Under the pieces are notes generated by a model. That model searched no databases, was not told where the DNA came from, and was given only the letters and a program-made list of their open reading frames with translations. Below are positions 16,312 to 25,134 of a stretch of DNA of 39,815 nt, in pieces. Made by a program: the position numbers and the translations under genes. This stretch comes from Clostridium sp. CS001 (GTDB lineage: Bacteria; Bacillota; Clostridia; Clostridiales; Clostridiaceae), in the NCBI RefSeq assembly GCF_020443565.1, contig NZ_JAIZZN010000035.1:1-39815 (forward strand), in the 5' to 3' direction. The stretch's first letter is position 1; each line of letters opens with the position of its first letter.

Positions 16312-17334
16312 ATGGCAGTGACAATAAGCGATATTGCTAAAGAGGCTATGGTATCTCATGCAACAGTGTCAAGAGTCTTAAATAATTCAGGTTATGTAAA
16401 AGACGAGACAAGAAAAAAAGTTTTAGAAGTAATAAAAGATCTAAATTATACACCTAGTGCTATAGCTAGAAGTTTATCTACAAGTAAAACTAATACTATA
16501 GGCGTTATAATTCCAGATATAAACAACTTGTTTTTTGGAGAAATAATTAAAGGCATTACTGAAGTTGCTGATGAGCATAGCTTAAATATAATTCTTTGTG
16601 ATACTGATGAGAATAAAGACAAGGAACTAAAAGCTATTAATGTGCTTAAAGAGCAAAGAATTCAGGGGCTAATTATAACACCAACCTTCTACAAGGAAAC
16701 AGGTAATAGTGAAAACTTAAATACTCTCAAGAACTTAGGAATTCCAATAATCTTAATTGATGGTCATGTGGAATATCTTGATTTTAGTGGAGTCTTTATT
16801 GATCACATAAAAGGTGCTTATGATGGAACAACTGCATTAATAGAAGCAGGCCATAGAAAAGTGGCGATAATTACTGGGGATATGAATTCTAGGCCAGCAA
16901 GAGAGAGATTACAAGGGTATGAAAAGGCCTTACAAGCTAATAATATTGCTATAGAGAGTGAATATATATTTTATGGCGATTATAAATATGAAACAGCTTA
17001 CGAAATCACAAAGCAAATATTGAAAATGGATAATAGACCTACTGCTATTTTTGTAAGTAGTAACACAATGATTTTAGGATGCATAAGAGCTTTTTATGAA
17101 GAGAAGCTAAGCATACCAGAGGATATGGCTATTATGGGCTTTGATAAGATTGATGTCTTAAACATAATAGGCATGAACATTAGTTTTATAAACGGTCCAT
17201 CTAATGAACTTGGCAAGATAGGTATGAAGATGTTACTAGAACTATTAAGTAGCAAAAAACGTAATGAAGTTAAAAGGGTAACAATTTTACCAGAGCTCGT
17301 ATTAAGAGGATCAGAAAAGTATATAAAAAAATAA
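16312..17334 (+). CDS. LacI-family regulator of deoxynucleoside catabolism
   Basis: 340 residues. The N-terminal LacI helix-turn-helix (VTISDIAKEAMVSHATVSRVLNNSGYVKDETRKKV) with hinge helix (SAIARSLSTSKTNTIGVIIPDI) is followed by a periplasmic-binding-protein-like effector domain. AAGGAGG precedes the ATG. It is the first gene of a unit continuing 32 bp later into deoC and then pdp, so its effector is probably a (deoxy)nucleoside or a deoxyribose phosphate, as for CytR/DeoR-type control; the exact ligand is unknown. As first gene it probably regulates itself. Confidence 0.9.
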   Translation: MAVTISDIAKEAMVSHATVSRVLNNSGYVKDETRKKVLEVIKDLNYTPSAIARSLSTSKTNTIGVIIPDINNLFFGEIIKGITEVADEHSLNIILCDTDENKDKELKAINVLKEQRIQGLIITPTFYKETGNSENLNTLKNLGIPIILIDGHVEYLDFSGVFIDHIKGAYDGTTALIEAGHRKVAIITGDMNSRPARERLQGYEKALQANNIAIESEYIFYGDYKYETAYEITKQILKMDNRPTAIFVSSNTMILGCIRAFYEEKLSIPEDMAIMGFDKIDVLNIIGMNISFINGPSNELGKIGMKMLLELLSSKKRNEVKRVTILPELVLRGSEKYIKK

Positions 17335-17366
17335 ATATATATAAAATATAAAGGAGACGATTAACT

Positions 17367-18035
17367 ATGAAAATTCAGCAATATATAGACCATACATTAT
17401 TAAAACCAGAAGCATGTGAGGAAAGTATTATAAAAATTTGTGATGAAGCAAAAGAATATGGATTTGCTTCTGTTTGTGTAAATGCATATTACACATCATT
17501 AGTAGCAAGAGAATTAAAAGGAAGCTGCGTAAAGACTTGCGTAGTTGTTGGATTCCCACTTGGAGCTACAACTAAAGAAGTAAAGGCATTTGAAGCAAAC
17601 CAAGCTATCGAAAATGGTGCGCAGGAAATAGATATGGTAATTAATGTTGGAGCTATAAAATCAAACAAATATGATGTGGTACGTGAGGATATTAAAGCAG
17701 TAGTTGATGCAGCTAGCGGACGTGCTCTAGTAAAAGTAATACTAGAAACTTGTCTTTTAACTGATGAGGAAAAAATTAGAGCATGTGAAATAGCAAAAGA
17801 AGTAGGGGCAAACTTTGTAAAAACCTCAACAGGATTCTCAACTGGGGGAGCAACAGTTCATGATATAAAGTTAATGAGAGAAACTGTAGGAACTGATATG
17901 GGAGTTAAGGCATCAGGAGCGGTAAGAACAACGGAGGATGCAAAAGCTGTTATTGAAGCTGGAGCCAGTAGAATAGGTGCTAGTAGTTCTATAGCAATTG
18001 TTAATGGTACAAAGGATTCAAATTCTGGTTATTAG
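17367..18035 (+). CDS. deoC: Deoxyribose-phosphate aldolase
   Basis: Class I aldolase that splits 2-deoxyribose 5-phosphate into glyceraldehyde 3-phosphate and acetaldehyde, the last step of deoxynucleoside breakdown. 222 residues, normal for the short bacterial form. The Schiff-base lysine is Lys152 in [15 protein letters not shown], the proton-relay Lys181 is in [10 protein letters not shown], and Asp89 is in [18 protein letters not shown] precedes the ATG. Pyrimidine-nucleoside phosphorylase follows 36 bp later; together they feed deoxyribose carbon into glycolysis. Confidence 0.97.
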   Translation: MKIQQYIDHTLLKPEACEESIIKICDEAKEYGFASVCVNAYYTSLVARELKGSCVKTCVVVGFPLGATTKEVKAFEANQAIENGAQEIDMVINVGAIKSNKYDVVREDIKAVVDAASGRALVKVILETCLLTDEEKIRACEIAKEVGANFVKTSTGFSTGGATVHDIKLMRETVGTDMGVKASGAVRTTEDAKAVIEAGASRIGASSSIAIVNGTKDSNSGY

Positions 18036-18071
18036 TTTCAAGAATATATAAGGGATTTAGGGGTGAATGAT

Positions 18072-19397
18072 ATGAGAATGTATGATTTAATAATGAAAAA
18101 AAGAGATGGTAGAGAACTTACTACAGAAGAAATTAACTTTTTTGTAGATGGATATACAGAAGGAATTATACCAGATTATCAAGTTTCAGCATTGATGATG
18201 GCTATATACTTTCAAAAGATGAATGAGAGAGAAACAGCAGATTTGACAATGGCAATGGTTAACAGTGGTGAAACCATTGATTTATCTGCAATAAAGGGTG
18301 TAAAGGTTGATAAGCATAGTACTGGTGGAGTAGGGGATACAACTACATTAATACTTGGACCTATTGTTGCAGCAGCTGGAGTACCTGTTGCTAAAATGTC
18401 AGGAAGAGGTCTTGGACACACTGGCGGAACTATTGATAAGTTAGAAGCTTTTGAAGGCTTCTCAACTGATATGTCCATTGAAAAGTTTATGCAAAATGTA
18501 AATGAGCATAAAATTGCCATAGGTGGCCAAACTGCTGATTTAGCACCAGCAGACAAAATGCTATATGCACTTCGGGATGTTACTGCAACTGTTGACAATA
18601 TGTCTTTAATTGCAGGAAGCATAATGAGTAAAAAAATAGCTTCTGGAGCAGATGCTATAGTGCTTGATGTTAAAACAGGTAGCGGTGCATTTATGAAAAG
18701 TGAAGATGATGCCTTTGAACTTGCGAGAGAAATGGTAGGTATAGGAACAAATGTAGGTAGAAACACTATTGGTATAATAACTGATATGGACCAACCACTA
18801 GGATTTGCAGTTGGTAACGCTTTAGAAATAAAAGAAGCTATTGATACATTAAAAGGAGAAGGTCCGGAAGATCTTACAGAACTTTGCTTAACACTCGGAG
18901 CTCATATGCTTGTGCTTGGTGAAAAGGCAAAGAATGCAGAGCAGGCAAGAGAAATCCTTAAAGATATTATAAAATCAGGAGAAGGCCTTGCAAAGTTAAG
19001 AGAACTTGTGGTAGCACAAGGTGGAAACCCAGCCTTTGTAGATGATATGTCTATGTTCCCTATGCCTTCCATTGTAGCGCCTATTATATCAACAGAAGAA
19101 GGATATGTAAAAGCAATAAAAGCTGATGATATAGGAGTTGCAGCCTTAGTTCTAGGTGCAGGACGTGAAACTAAAGCCAGCGTAATAGATTTAGCAGTAG
19201 GTATTGTTCTTCATAAAAAAATTGGAGATTTTGTAAAAAACGGCGAGGCTATTGCCACTATTTATGCTAATAATGATGAAAAGCAAAAGATATCTGAAGA
19301 AATGGTATTAAAAGCATATGAAATAGTTAAAGAAGAAATAATAGCTAAGCCGTTAATAAAAGGAATTGTTACTAAAGACGGTATTACAAGATTTTAA
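18072..19397 (+). CDS. pdp: Pyrimidine-nucleoside phosphorylase
   Basis: Phosphorolyses uridine, thymidine or deoxyuridine to the free base and (deoxy)ribose 1-phosphate. 441 residues. The thymidine/pyrimidine phosphorylase signature [17 protein letters not shown] is near residue 105-125 and the phosphate-binding [13 protein letters not shown] near 80-92. The ATG at 18072, beginning MRMYDLI, is favoured because AGGGG lies 8 nt upstream and family members begin this way; an in-frame GTG three codons earlier overlaps the binding site. A phosphopentomutase would be needed to link it to deoC, and none is in the window. Confidence 0.96.
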   Translation: MRMYDLIMKKRDGRELTTEEINFFVDGYTEGIIPDYQVSALMMAIYFQKMNERETADLTMAMVNSGETIDLSAIKGVKVDKHSTGGVGDTTTLILGPIVAAAGVPVAKMSGRGLGHTGGTIDKLEAFEGFSTDMSIEKFMQNVNEHKIAIGGQTADLAPADKMLYALRDVTATVDNMSLIAGSIMSKKIASGADAIVLDVKTGSGAFMKSEDDAFELAREMVGIGTNVGRNTIGIITDMDQPLGFAVGNALEIKEAIDTLKGEGPEDLTELCLTLGAHMLVLGEKAKNAEQAREILKDIIKSGEGLAKLRELVVAQGGNPAFVDDMSMFPMPSIVAPIISTEEGYVKAIKADDIGVAALVLGAGRETKASVIDLAVGIVLHKKIGDFVKNGEAIATIYANNDEKQKISEEMVLKAYEIVKEEIIAKPLIKGIVTKDGITRF

Positions 19398-19425
19398 CAA
19401 CCTTCGTTTATAGTAATAATATTAA

Positions 19426-19460
19426 GGGTTACAGCAGCATATAAATTGTTGCTGTAACCC
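19426..19460 (+). terminator. Strong hairpin after pdp
   Basis: GGGTTACAGCAGCA pairs with TGTTGCTGTAACCC (14 bp, one G-U), with a 7-nt loop. No T tract follows, so it may be a partial terminator or an mRNA-processing/stability hairpin between pdp and the oxidoreductase gene. Confidence 0.55.
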
Positions 19461-19501
19461 CTAATAAATGCGTAAATAATATAAGATTATGGAGGGTTCA
19501 A

Positions 19502-20500
19502 ATGAGTAACCTACTTAAAGCATTAAAAATAGGAAATTTAGAATTAAGTAATCGTCTAGTAATGCCACCCATGGCTACATCAAAATCTCAAGAAGACGGT
19601 AAGGTAAGTGAAGATATTTTAAATTATTACAAAGAAAAATCAGAAGGTGGATACATATCTTTAATTATCATTGAGCATAGCTTTATAAATGTGAAAGGGA
19701 AAGCAAGTAATGGTCAACTTTCAGTATCTATGGATAGCGATATTGAAGGATTGAAGAAGTTAGCAAAAGTAATTCAGAAAAATGGATCAAAGGCCGTTAT
19801 GCAAATTAATCATGCAGGAGGAGCGGCTACTAGGGACGTGACAGGGACTACTCCTGTTGGGCCATCATCAGTTCCAAATCCTCGTTTTAAAGAGAAGGAA
19901 ATTCCACAGGAGCTTTCAAAAGAGGAAATAGAAGAAATCATTGAAGACTTTGCTAAAGCAGCAGGTCGAGTTAAGGAAGCAGGATTTGATGCGGTGGAGA
20001 TACATTCAGCTCATGGATATTTATTGAATCAATTCTTCTCACCCCTTTCTAATAGAAGAGAGGATGAATATGGTGGAGATGTGAATAAGCGTATTCGTAT
20101 TCACTTAGAGATAGTTCAAGCAGTGAAAAAAACCGTGGGAAATGATTTTCCAATCCTTTTAAGATTGGGTGCAGCAGATTACATAGAAGGTGGTACAGTA
20201 ATTGAAGATAGCATAATTGCAGCTAAGGAATTTGAAAAGGCAGGAGTACACATTCTAGATATTTCTGGTGGATTCCTTGGATATATGATGCCAAATTCAA
20301 ATGAGCAGGGATATTTTTGGCCATTAACAAAGGCTATTAAAGAAGTTGTATCTATACCGGTAATTTTAACCGGTGGAATTACAGAAGCACAAGCAGCTGA
20401 AAGGCTATTGGCTGAAGATAAAGCTGACCTTATTGGAGTTGGAAGAGCTATTTTTAAAGATTCTCAGTGGGCAAAATCAGCTATGGAAAGCCTGAAATAA
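19502..20500 (+). CDS. NADH:flavin oxidoreductase, Old Yellow Enzyme family
   Basis: FMN-dependent TIM-barrel oxidoreductase of 332 residues, the stand-alone barrel without the C-terminal iron-sulfur/FAD modules of 2,4-dienoyl-CoA or enoate reductases. Visible features are QINHAGGAA (101-109), EIHSAHGYLLNQFFSPLSNRREDEYGG (166-192) with substrate-binding His168/His171 and Tyr173, and phosphate-binding TGGI and GVGRA near the C-terminus. GGAGG precedes the ATG. It lies 104 bp after pdp behind a hairpin and is followed by a terminator. It probably reduces activated C=C bonds; the substrate is unknown. Confidence 0.93.
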   Translation: MSNLLKALKIGNLELSNRLVMPPMATSKSQEDGKVSEDILNYYKEKSEGGYISLIIIEHSFINVKGKASNGQLSVSMDSDIEGLKKLAKVIQKNGSKAVMQINHAGGAATRDVTGTTPVGPSSVPNPRFKEKEIPQELSKEEIEEIIEDFAKAAGRVKEAGFDAVEIHSAHGYLLNQFFSPLSNRREDEYGGDVNKRIRIHLEIVQAVKKTVGNDFPILLRLGAADYIEGGTVIEDSIIAAKEFEKAGVHILDISGGFLGYMMPNSNEQGYFWPLTKAIKEVVSIPVILTGGITEAQAAERLLAEDKADLIGVGRAIFKDSQWAKSAMESLK

Positions 20501-20568
20501 TATATGCACTGCATTTAAAAGTAATGTTAGTATAGTTTCTGTAAGGGGATTGTACCAACAGCCTAAAG

Positions 20569-20609
20569 CAAGGAGGAGGAAAGCTCAAAAGAGTGGACTC
20601 CTTTTTTTA
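20569..20609 (+). terminator. Terminator after the oxidoreductase gene
   Basis: AAGGAG at 20570-20575 pairs with CTCCTT at 20598-20603, with a small internal CTC-AAAA-GAG hairpin, followed by a run of seven T. The start AAGGAGGAGG looks like a ribosome binding site, but no start codon follows in range. Confidence 0.7.
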
Positions 20610-20617
20610 TTTCTTAA

Positions 20618-20647
20618 TTGAGTTAAACTACACTTTAGGGTTACAAT
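20618..20647 (+). promoter_or_regulatory. Promoter of the two-component/FGGY kinase operon
   Basis: TTGAGT (20618-20623) and TACAAT (20642-20647) are 18 bp apart. The predicted start near 20654 excludes the ATG at 20646 and supports the GTG at 20673. Confidence 0.5.
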
Positions 20648-20672
20648 GTATATAAGACTGGAGGGATACATA

Positions 20673-21362
20673 GTGAATATTCTAATTGTAGAAGATGAAC
20701 AGGATATAAGGGAACTTTTAGAGATGCATTTATCAAAAGGCGGATACAATATCTTCACCGCAGAGGATGGTGTGGAGGCCTTAAATATATTTGAAACTAT
20801 AGATATAGATATCGCTTTGCTTGATGTTATGATTCCGAAGCTAGATGGATTTAATGTTCTTAAAAAGATTAGGGAAACTAGCGAAATACCAGTAATTTTT
20901 ATAACAGCAAAGGAAGAAGAAGCAGATAAAATTAAGGGACTAGGGCTAGGTGCAGATGATTATGTGATAAAACCTTTTAGTCCCATTGAGATAGTTGCAA
21001 GAGTTAAGGCTCAACTAAGACGTTATTATAAGTATACTAATAAGATTCATAAAACCACAATAACAATAGGAGAGCTAACGCTAGATAAGGAGAGTTGTAG
21101 TATTTGTAAAAATAACGTAGAACTTGCTTTAAATCAAAAGGAATATAGATTACTTGAGTTTATTATAGAAAACCCCGGGAAGGTATATACTAAAAAGCAA
21201 CTATATGAAATAGTATGGGGCAATCCATATTACGGAGACTCTAATACAATTATGGTGCATATAAGTCATATTAGGGAGAAGGTTGAAGATGACCCTAAAA
21301 ATCCTAAATATTTAAAAACTATAAGGGGAATAGGATATAAAATGGAGCAACAACATGATTAA
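20673..21362 (+). CDS. OmpR-family response regulator
   Basis: 229 residues from a GTG preceded by GGAGGG with 7-nt spacing. The receiver has the acidic pair in VEDEQD, Asp51 in LLDVMIPKLDG, and Lys in VIKPFSPIE. The C-terminal winged helix includes LTLNQKEYRLLEFI-type residues and the end motif RGIGYKME. Its 3' end overlaps the histidine kinase start by 8 bp, marking a cognate pair. Targets are unknown; control of the co-transcribed sugar kinase operon is plausible. Confidence 0.94.
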   Translation: MNILIVEDEQDIRELLEMHLSKGGYNIFTAEDGVEALNIFETIDIDIALLDVMIPKLDGFNVLKKIRETSEIPVIFITAKEEEADKIKGLGLGADDYVIKPFSPIEIVARVKAQLRRYYKYTNKIHKTTITIGELTLDKESCSICKNNVELALNQKEYRLLEFIIENPGKVYTKKQLYEIVWGNPYYGDSNTIMVHISHIREKVEDDPKNPKYLKTIRGIGYKMEQQHD

Positions 21363-22821
21363 TAGAAACGTATTAAAGAAAGTAGTTACAGCACTTAAGA
21401 GCAAGAAAATGGCTACCCAATTATTTATAAATTATATTTTGTTTTTGATTATTTTAATTGGGATTCTTGCATTAACTATGGTGGCATTAGTATTTTATCT
21501 TTCTACTTATTATAATGAGTCACCTACAATCAACACCACGGCAGAACATATTATAAGGGAGAATTATAAGGATATTAATGTTTCAGAGGTTAGAAAGTAT
21601 AAGGGATATGTAGAAGTGCTTGATAAAGATCTAAAGATAATTATGCAAAGTGGTAGCAAACATGAAGTCGGATTTAAGTATCCAATACAATACTTTCACG
21701 ATATGGTTACTAATAATTTAAAGGATGGTTATTTTTACTCTAGTAAGTATGCTAATGAAGGTGACTTTATTTTAATTACCGCTATGCCTAACAGTATTTA
21801 TGATACATATACTTGGGGAATTGAACATATTGAGCGGCTAGGAGAAGCTAGTAAAACCAAAAGGACTAGACTTAACTTTTTAGAGATATTCCCTTTTATA
21901 ATTCTTATATTCTTGTTAACTACAATGATACTTTATTCTAAGCTTACATCAAGGGTATTTGTAAAACCTCTAAAAAAGCTTTTGCAAGGGGTTAATACTT
22001 TAAAAAACGGAGAATATTCAGCTAGGGTTGAAATTAATTCTTTAAATGAAATAGGTCAATTAAAGGATGCCTTTAACTTAATGGCAGAAAAAATACAAGA
22101 GGAAACTTTACTTAAAGAAAAGTCTGAGAAGAATGCAAAAAGAATGATTCTTGATATATCTCATGATTTAAAAAATCCGTTAACAAGTATACTAGGATAT
22201 TCAGAATTTTTATTAGAAAATGATGATATCTTACTGGAAGATAAAATTAAGTTATTAAGAGTTATAAATAACAATAGTAGACGTGCAAATGATTTAATTC
22301 AAGACTTATTTCAATTTTCACGCGTGGAAAGTACAGAATATAAATTAGACATAGGTAAACATGATATTGGTGAATTTCTAAGAGAACTTATTGCAGGCTA
22401 TGTTCCAATGATGGAGCAAAGTGGTGTGAAATATGAGATTGATATTACTGAAGATGAGGTTGAGATATATTTTGATAAAAAAAACTTAGATAGAGCCTTA
22501 AGCAACATTATATTAAATGGTATTAAATATAATGAACCCGGGATTACAATCAGCATAAAGCTATTAATAGCAAATAAAAGGGCAGTAATTATTATTAAAG
22601 ATGATGGAGTTGGAATACCTAAAGAGTTTCATGAAAGTATTTTTGAACCCTTTGTTAGAGTAGATACTACAAGAAACTCTAGGACCGGTGGCACAGGACT
22701 GGGGCTTTCAATATCAAAAGCTATAATTGAAAAGCACGGAGGAAACATATATTTAGTACAGGATATAGATAAAGGCTGTAAATTTGTAATCACACTAAAA
22801 GGGGATAACTATGACGGATAA
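21355..22821 (+). CDS. Sensor histidine kinase, partner of the OmpR-family regulator
   Basis: 488 residues. A membrane helix at about 25-48, an extracytoplasmic sensor region of about 125 residues, a second helix at about 176-196, a HAMP domain, HisKA with His270 in LDISHDLKNPLTSILGY, then HATPase with an N box (ALSNIILNGIKYNE), DDGVGIP and GTGLGLSIS. The extracellular domain has no motif I recognise. It overlaps the regulator by 8 bp and the following FGGY kinase by 11 bp, so all three are translationally coupled. Confidence 0.94.
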   Translation: MINRNVLKKVVTALKSKKMATQLFINYILFLIILIGILALTMVALVFYLSTYYNESPTINTTAEHIIRENYKDINVSEVRKYKGYVEVLDKDLKIIMQSGSKHEVGFKYPIQYFHDMVTNNLKDGYFYSSKYANEGDFILITAMPNSIYDTYTWGIEHIERLGEASKTKRTRLNFLEIFPFIILIFLLTTMILYSKLTSRVFVKPLKKLLQGVNTLKNGEYSARVEINSLNEIGQLKDAFNLMAEKIQEETLLKEKSEKNAKRMILDISHDLKNPLTSILGYSEFLLENDDILLEDKIKLLRVINNNSRRANDLIQDLFQFSRVESTEYKLDIGKHDIGEFLRELIAGYVPMMEQSGVKYEIDITEDEVEIYFDKKNLDRALSNIILNGIKYNEPGITISIKLLIANKRAVIIIKDDGVGIPKEFHESIFEPFVRVDTTRNSRTGGTGLGLSISKAIIEKHGGNIYLVQDIDKGCKFVITLKGDNYDG

Positions 22822-24367
22822 ATATATACTTACCATAGATTGTGGAACACAGAGTATAAGGGCACTTATTTTTGATAAAGAGGGAACATTAATTGGCAAG
22901 AAAAAGCAGGAGTTTGATCCGTATTTTTCAAATCGTCCAGGTTGGGCGGAGCAGGACCCAGAGGTTTACTGGAATAACCTATGCATAGTGTGCAGGTTAC
23001 TTAAGAAAGACTGTGAGGACATTTGGAGTAAGATCAGTGGCGTAGTTGTGACAACCCTTAGGGACACCTGCATTAACCTCGATAAGTATGGGAATGTGCT
23101 AAGACCAGCTATACTTTGGCTTGATCAAAGAGTAGCGGATAAAGTTAAGCCCTTTTCAAGCATTGAAAACATGGCTTTTAAAACTATTGGGATGAAAGAA
23201 GCTATTAGAGTATCCCAAAAAAAGGGAAAGGCCTTTTGGATAAAGCAGCACGAACCGGAGATATGGGAAAAGACAGATAAATATATTCTTATTTCAGCAT
23301 ATTTTCATTTTAAGCTTACTGGAAATATTGTAGACTCTGTAGCTAACCAAATAGCACATATACCTTTTGATTATAAAAATAAATGTTGGCCCAAAAGTGA
23401 CCTAAGCTATAGATGGACGCTTTTTGGAGTGGAAAGAGAAAAACTACCTATGCTCATAGAGCCTGGCGAAATCATAGGACAAGTAACAAAGGAAGTTGAA
23501 GAACTTACAGGTATAAAAGAAGGAACTAATGTAATTGCTGGAGCTTCGGATAAGGGCTGTGAGACACTAGGGAATGGGTGTTTTAACACGGAATGTGCAA
23601 GCATCAGTTTTGGAACTACTGCAACAGTACAAACTACATCAAAGAAATATTTTGAACCAATAAAGTTTATGCCATCTTATCCTTCAGCGATGCATGGATA
23701 TTATAATCCAGAGGTAGAGATATTTAGAGGCTATTGGATGATAAATTGGTTTAAGAAAGAGTTTTCTATGAGAGAAATGAAAGAAGCTATTGAAAAAGGA
23801 ATATCACCAGAAGTTCTCTTAAATGAAAGATTAGAAGAAGTGCCTCCGGGGTCTCATGGGCTTATTCTTCAACCTTATTGGACTCCAGGGCTTAAGATGC
23901 CTGACGCTAAGGGAGCAATAATCGGGTTTGGGGATGTACATACCAGGGCGCATATTTACAGAGCTATTATAGAAGGAATTAATTATGCACTGCTTGAAGG
24001 TATTGAGAAAATAGAAAGAAAATCAGGAAAAAAAATAAAAGAGATTGCTGTTTGCGGTGGAGGTTCGCAAAGTGATGCTATTTGCCAAATAACTGCGGAC
24101 ATGCTAAATAGAAAAGTATTTAAAGGACAAACTTATGAAATCTCGGGGCTTGGAGCATCCATTATAGGATATGTATCATTAGGAGTATATAGCTCCTATG
24201 AAGAAGCCATAAGACATATGTTTAAAAGGGAGAAGGAGTTCACTCCAAACGCTTGTAATGCTGAGGTTTATTCAAAGTTATATAGGAAAGTATATACAAA
24301 GATTTACCCTAGTCTTAAGAATTTATATAAGGACATAAAAGAGATAACAGGGTACCCAGAATATTAA
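22811..24367 (+). CDS. FGGY-family carbohydrate kinase
   Basis: 518 residues, similar in layout to xylulokinase/gluconokinase. The first ATPase domain begins ILTIDCGTQSIRALIFD (6-22), with WLDQR near 105 typical of the family. The second domain has GASDKGCETLGNG and the C-terminal FGGY signature region CGGGSQSDAICQITADMLNR (about 413-432), followed by GLGASIIGYVSLG. It phosphorylates a sugar or polyol with ATP; the substrate cannot be told, and no transporter or isomerase is adjacent. AAAAGGGG precedes the ATG, which overlaps the histidine kinase gene by 11 bp. That coupling to a two-component system is unusual for a sugar kinase. Confidence 0.92.
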   Translation: MTDKYILTIDCGTQSIRALIFDKEGTLIGKKKQEFDPYFSNRPGWAEQDPEVYWNNLCIVCRLLKKDCEDIWSKISGVVVTTLRDTCINLDKYGNVLRPAILWLDQRVADKVKPFSSIENMAFKTIGMKEAIRVSQKKGKAFWIKQHEPEIWEKTDKYILISAYFHFKLTGNIVDSVANQIAHIPFDYKNKCWPKSDLSYRWTLFGVEREKLPMLIEPGEIIGQVTKEVEELTGIKEGTNVIAGASDKGCETLGNGCFNTECASISFGTTATVQTTSKKYFEPIKFMPSYPSAMHGYYNPEVEIFRGYWMINWFKKEFSMREMKEAIEKGISPEVLLNERLEEVPPGSHGLILQPYWTPGLKMPDAKGAIIGFGDVHTRAHIYRAIIEGINYALLEGIEKIERKSGKKIKEIAVCGGGSQSDAICQITADMLNRKVFKGQTYEISGLGASIIGYVSLGVYSSYEEAIRHMFKREKEFTPNACNAEVYSKLYRKVYTKIYPSLKNLYKDIKEITGYPEY

Positions 24368-24405
24368 ATTTGTGAATTTAATGTGATTTTTTAATATTTT
24401 TAGGG

Positions 24406-24462
24406 TATAATTGAAGTGAAAGTTATTAATATTGCAGCTTCGTAGAAGATGATTTAATGTGT
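24406..24462 (+). promoter_or_regulatory. TATAAT box and hairpin-containing leader element, copy 1
   Basis: TATAAT at 24406-24411 is followed 14 nt later by TTAATATTGCAGC (24426-24438), a hairpin CTTC-GTA-GAAG (24438-24448) and ATGATTTAATG (24449-24459). Copy 2 at 35507-35549 has the same order, same distance to its TATAAT and the same flanks, but hairpin arms CACC/GGTG. The compensatory arm changes point to a structured RNA near the 5' end of the transcript. No good -35 box is seen for either copy. Confidence 0.6.
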
Positions 24463-24521
24463 CTGTAGAAGAGGTAAAGATAAAATACTATAAATATTTA
24501 ATATTGAGGGGAGTAATAAAA

Positions 24522-25058
24522 ATGGTACAAAGGATTAAGGTTAATTTAGAAGCGGTAGAAGCTATGCTTTATTTTTGGCAAGCAGCTAGCGAAAAGGACA
24601 ATATTGCAGAAAAGTTTTTTTACGATGTAGCAGACATGGTGGCATTATCTTGTGCCTATGACGCAGAATTTAATGCTGAATCAGTAAGAAGAGCTTTAAG
24701 TGCAATAAAGAACAGAGAGCCTTTCGTTGGGAACAAGAAGGAGTTAAAGTTCTGGAACAATAACATGTGGATGATGGAGGATTTTGAATATACATTCTCT
24801 ATGGTAAAACCTATAAAAAAACTTAACCTAGATAGCATGGTAGGTAAACTTAAACAAGAAAGTGGTACTAATAAATATGAAGAATTAGAGGTTATATTTG
24901 CACCACTACATTCAGATGAGTACATAATCACAGGAAATAAATTAGTAATTAATTTCTTTAGAATAAAACCTGATCTTGTAAGTAGCGAAACACATATAGC
25001 AGATAAAGAACTTAATGTATATATAGAAGAAAAGTTAAATGAATTAATAAGTAAATAA
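24522..25058 (+). CDS. Conserved cytosolic protein of unknown function
   Basis: 178 residues from the ATG at 24522, which has GAGGGG 9 nt upstream; a GTG at 24459 would add 21 residues but lies inside the leader element. I do not recognise a family with confidence. The protein begins with helical segments (VNLEAVEAMLYFWQAASEKDNIAEKFFYDVADM), followed by a mixed region with an aromatic cluster KFWNNNMWMMEDFEYTFSM and a strand-rich part (EELEVIFAPLHSDEYIITGNKLVINFF). It has no signal peptide, membrane helix or cysteine-rich motif. It is a single-gene unit with its own leader element and terminator. Confidence 0.8.
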   Translation: MVQRIKVNLEAVEAMLYFWQAASEKDNIAEKFFYDVADMVALSCAYDAEFNAESVRRALSAIKNREPFVGNKKELKFWNNNMWMMEDFEYTFSMVKPIKKLNLDSMVGKLKQESGTNKYEELEVIFAPLHSDEYIITGNKLVINFFRIKPDLVSSETHIADKELNVYIEEKLNELISK

Positions 25059-25073
25059 ATATTTAAGAGGTGG

Positions 25074-25110
25074 AATAACCAACAAGGTTTAATACAGCGT
25101 TGGTTATTTT
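25074..25110 (+). terminator. Terminator between the unknown gene and the MATE exporter
   Basis: AATAACCAAC at 25074-25083 pairs perfectly with GTTGGTTATT at 25099-25108, followed by TT and GC. The T tract is short, so some read-through into the MATE gene is possible. Confidence 0.7.
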
Positions 25111-25134
25111 GCATTATATGAAAGGGATGATTAT

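Noticed and set aside
18212-18794. Long open frames antisense to pdp
   Set aside because: No ribosome binding site, promoter or family resemblance; they mirror the biased codon use of a clear pdp gene.
20521-20610. Possible riboswitch in the leader of the two-component operon
   Set aside because: The hairpin with seven T sits after the oxidoreductase gene and before the predicted promoter of the next operon, so it is most simply a terminator; no known aptamer core was recognised.
24459-24521. Upstream GTG start extending the unknown 178-residue protein
   Set aside because: It lies inside the conserved leader element and has no ribosome binding site, while the ATG at 24522 has GAGGGG at good spacing.
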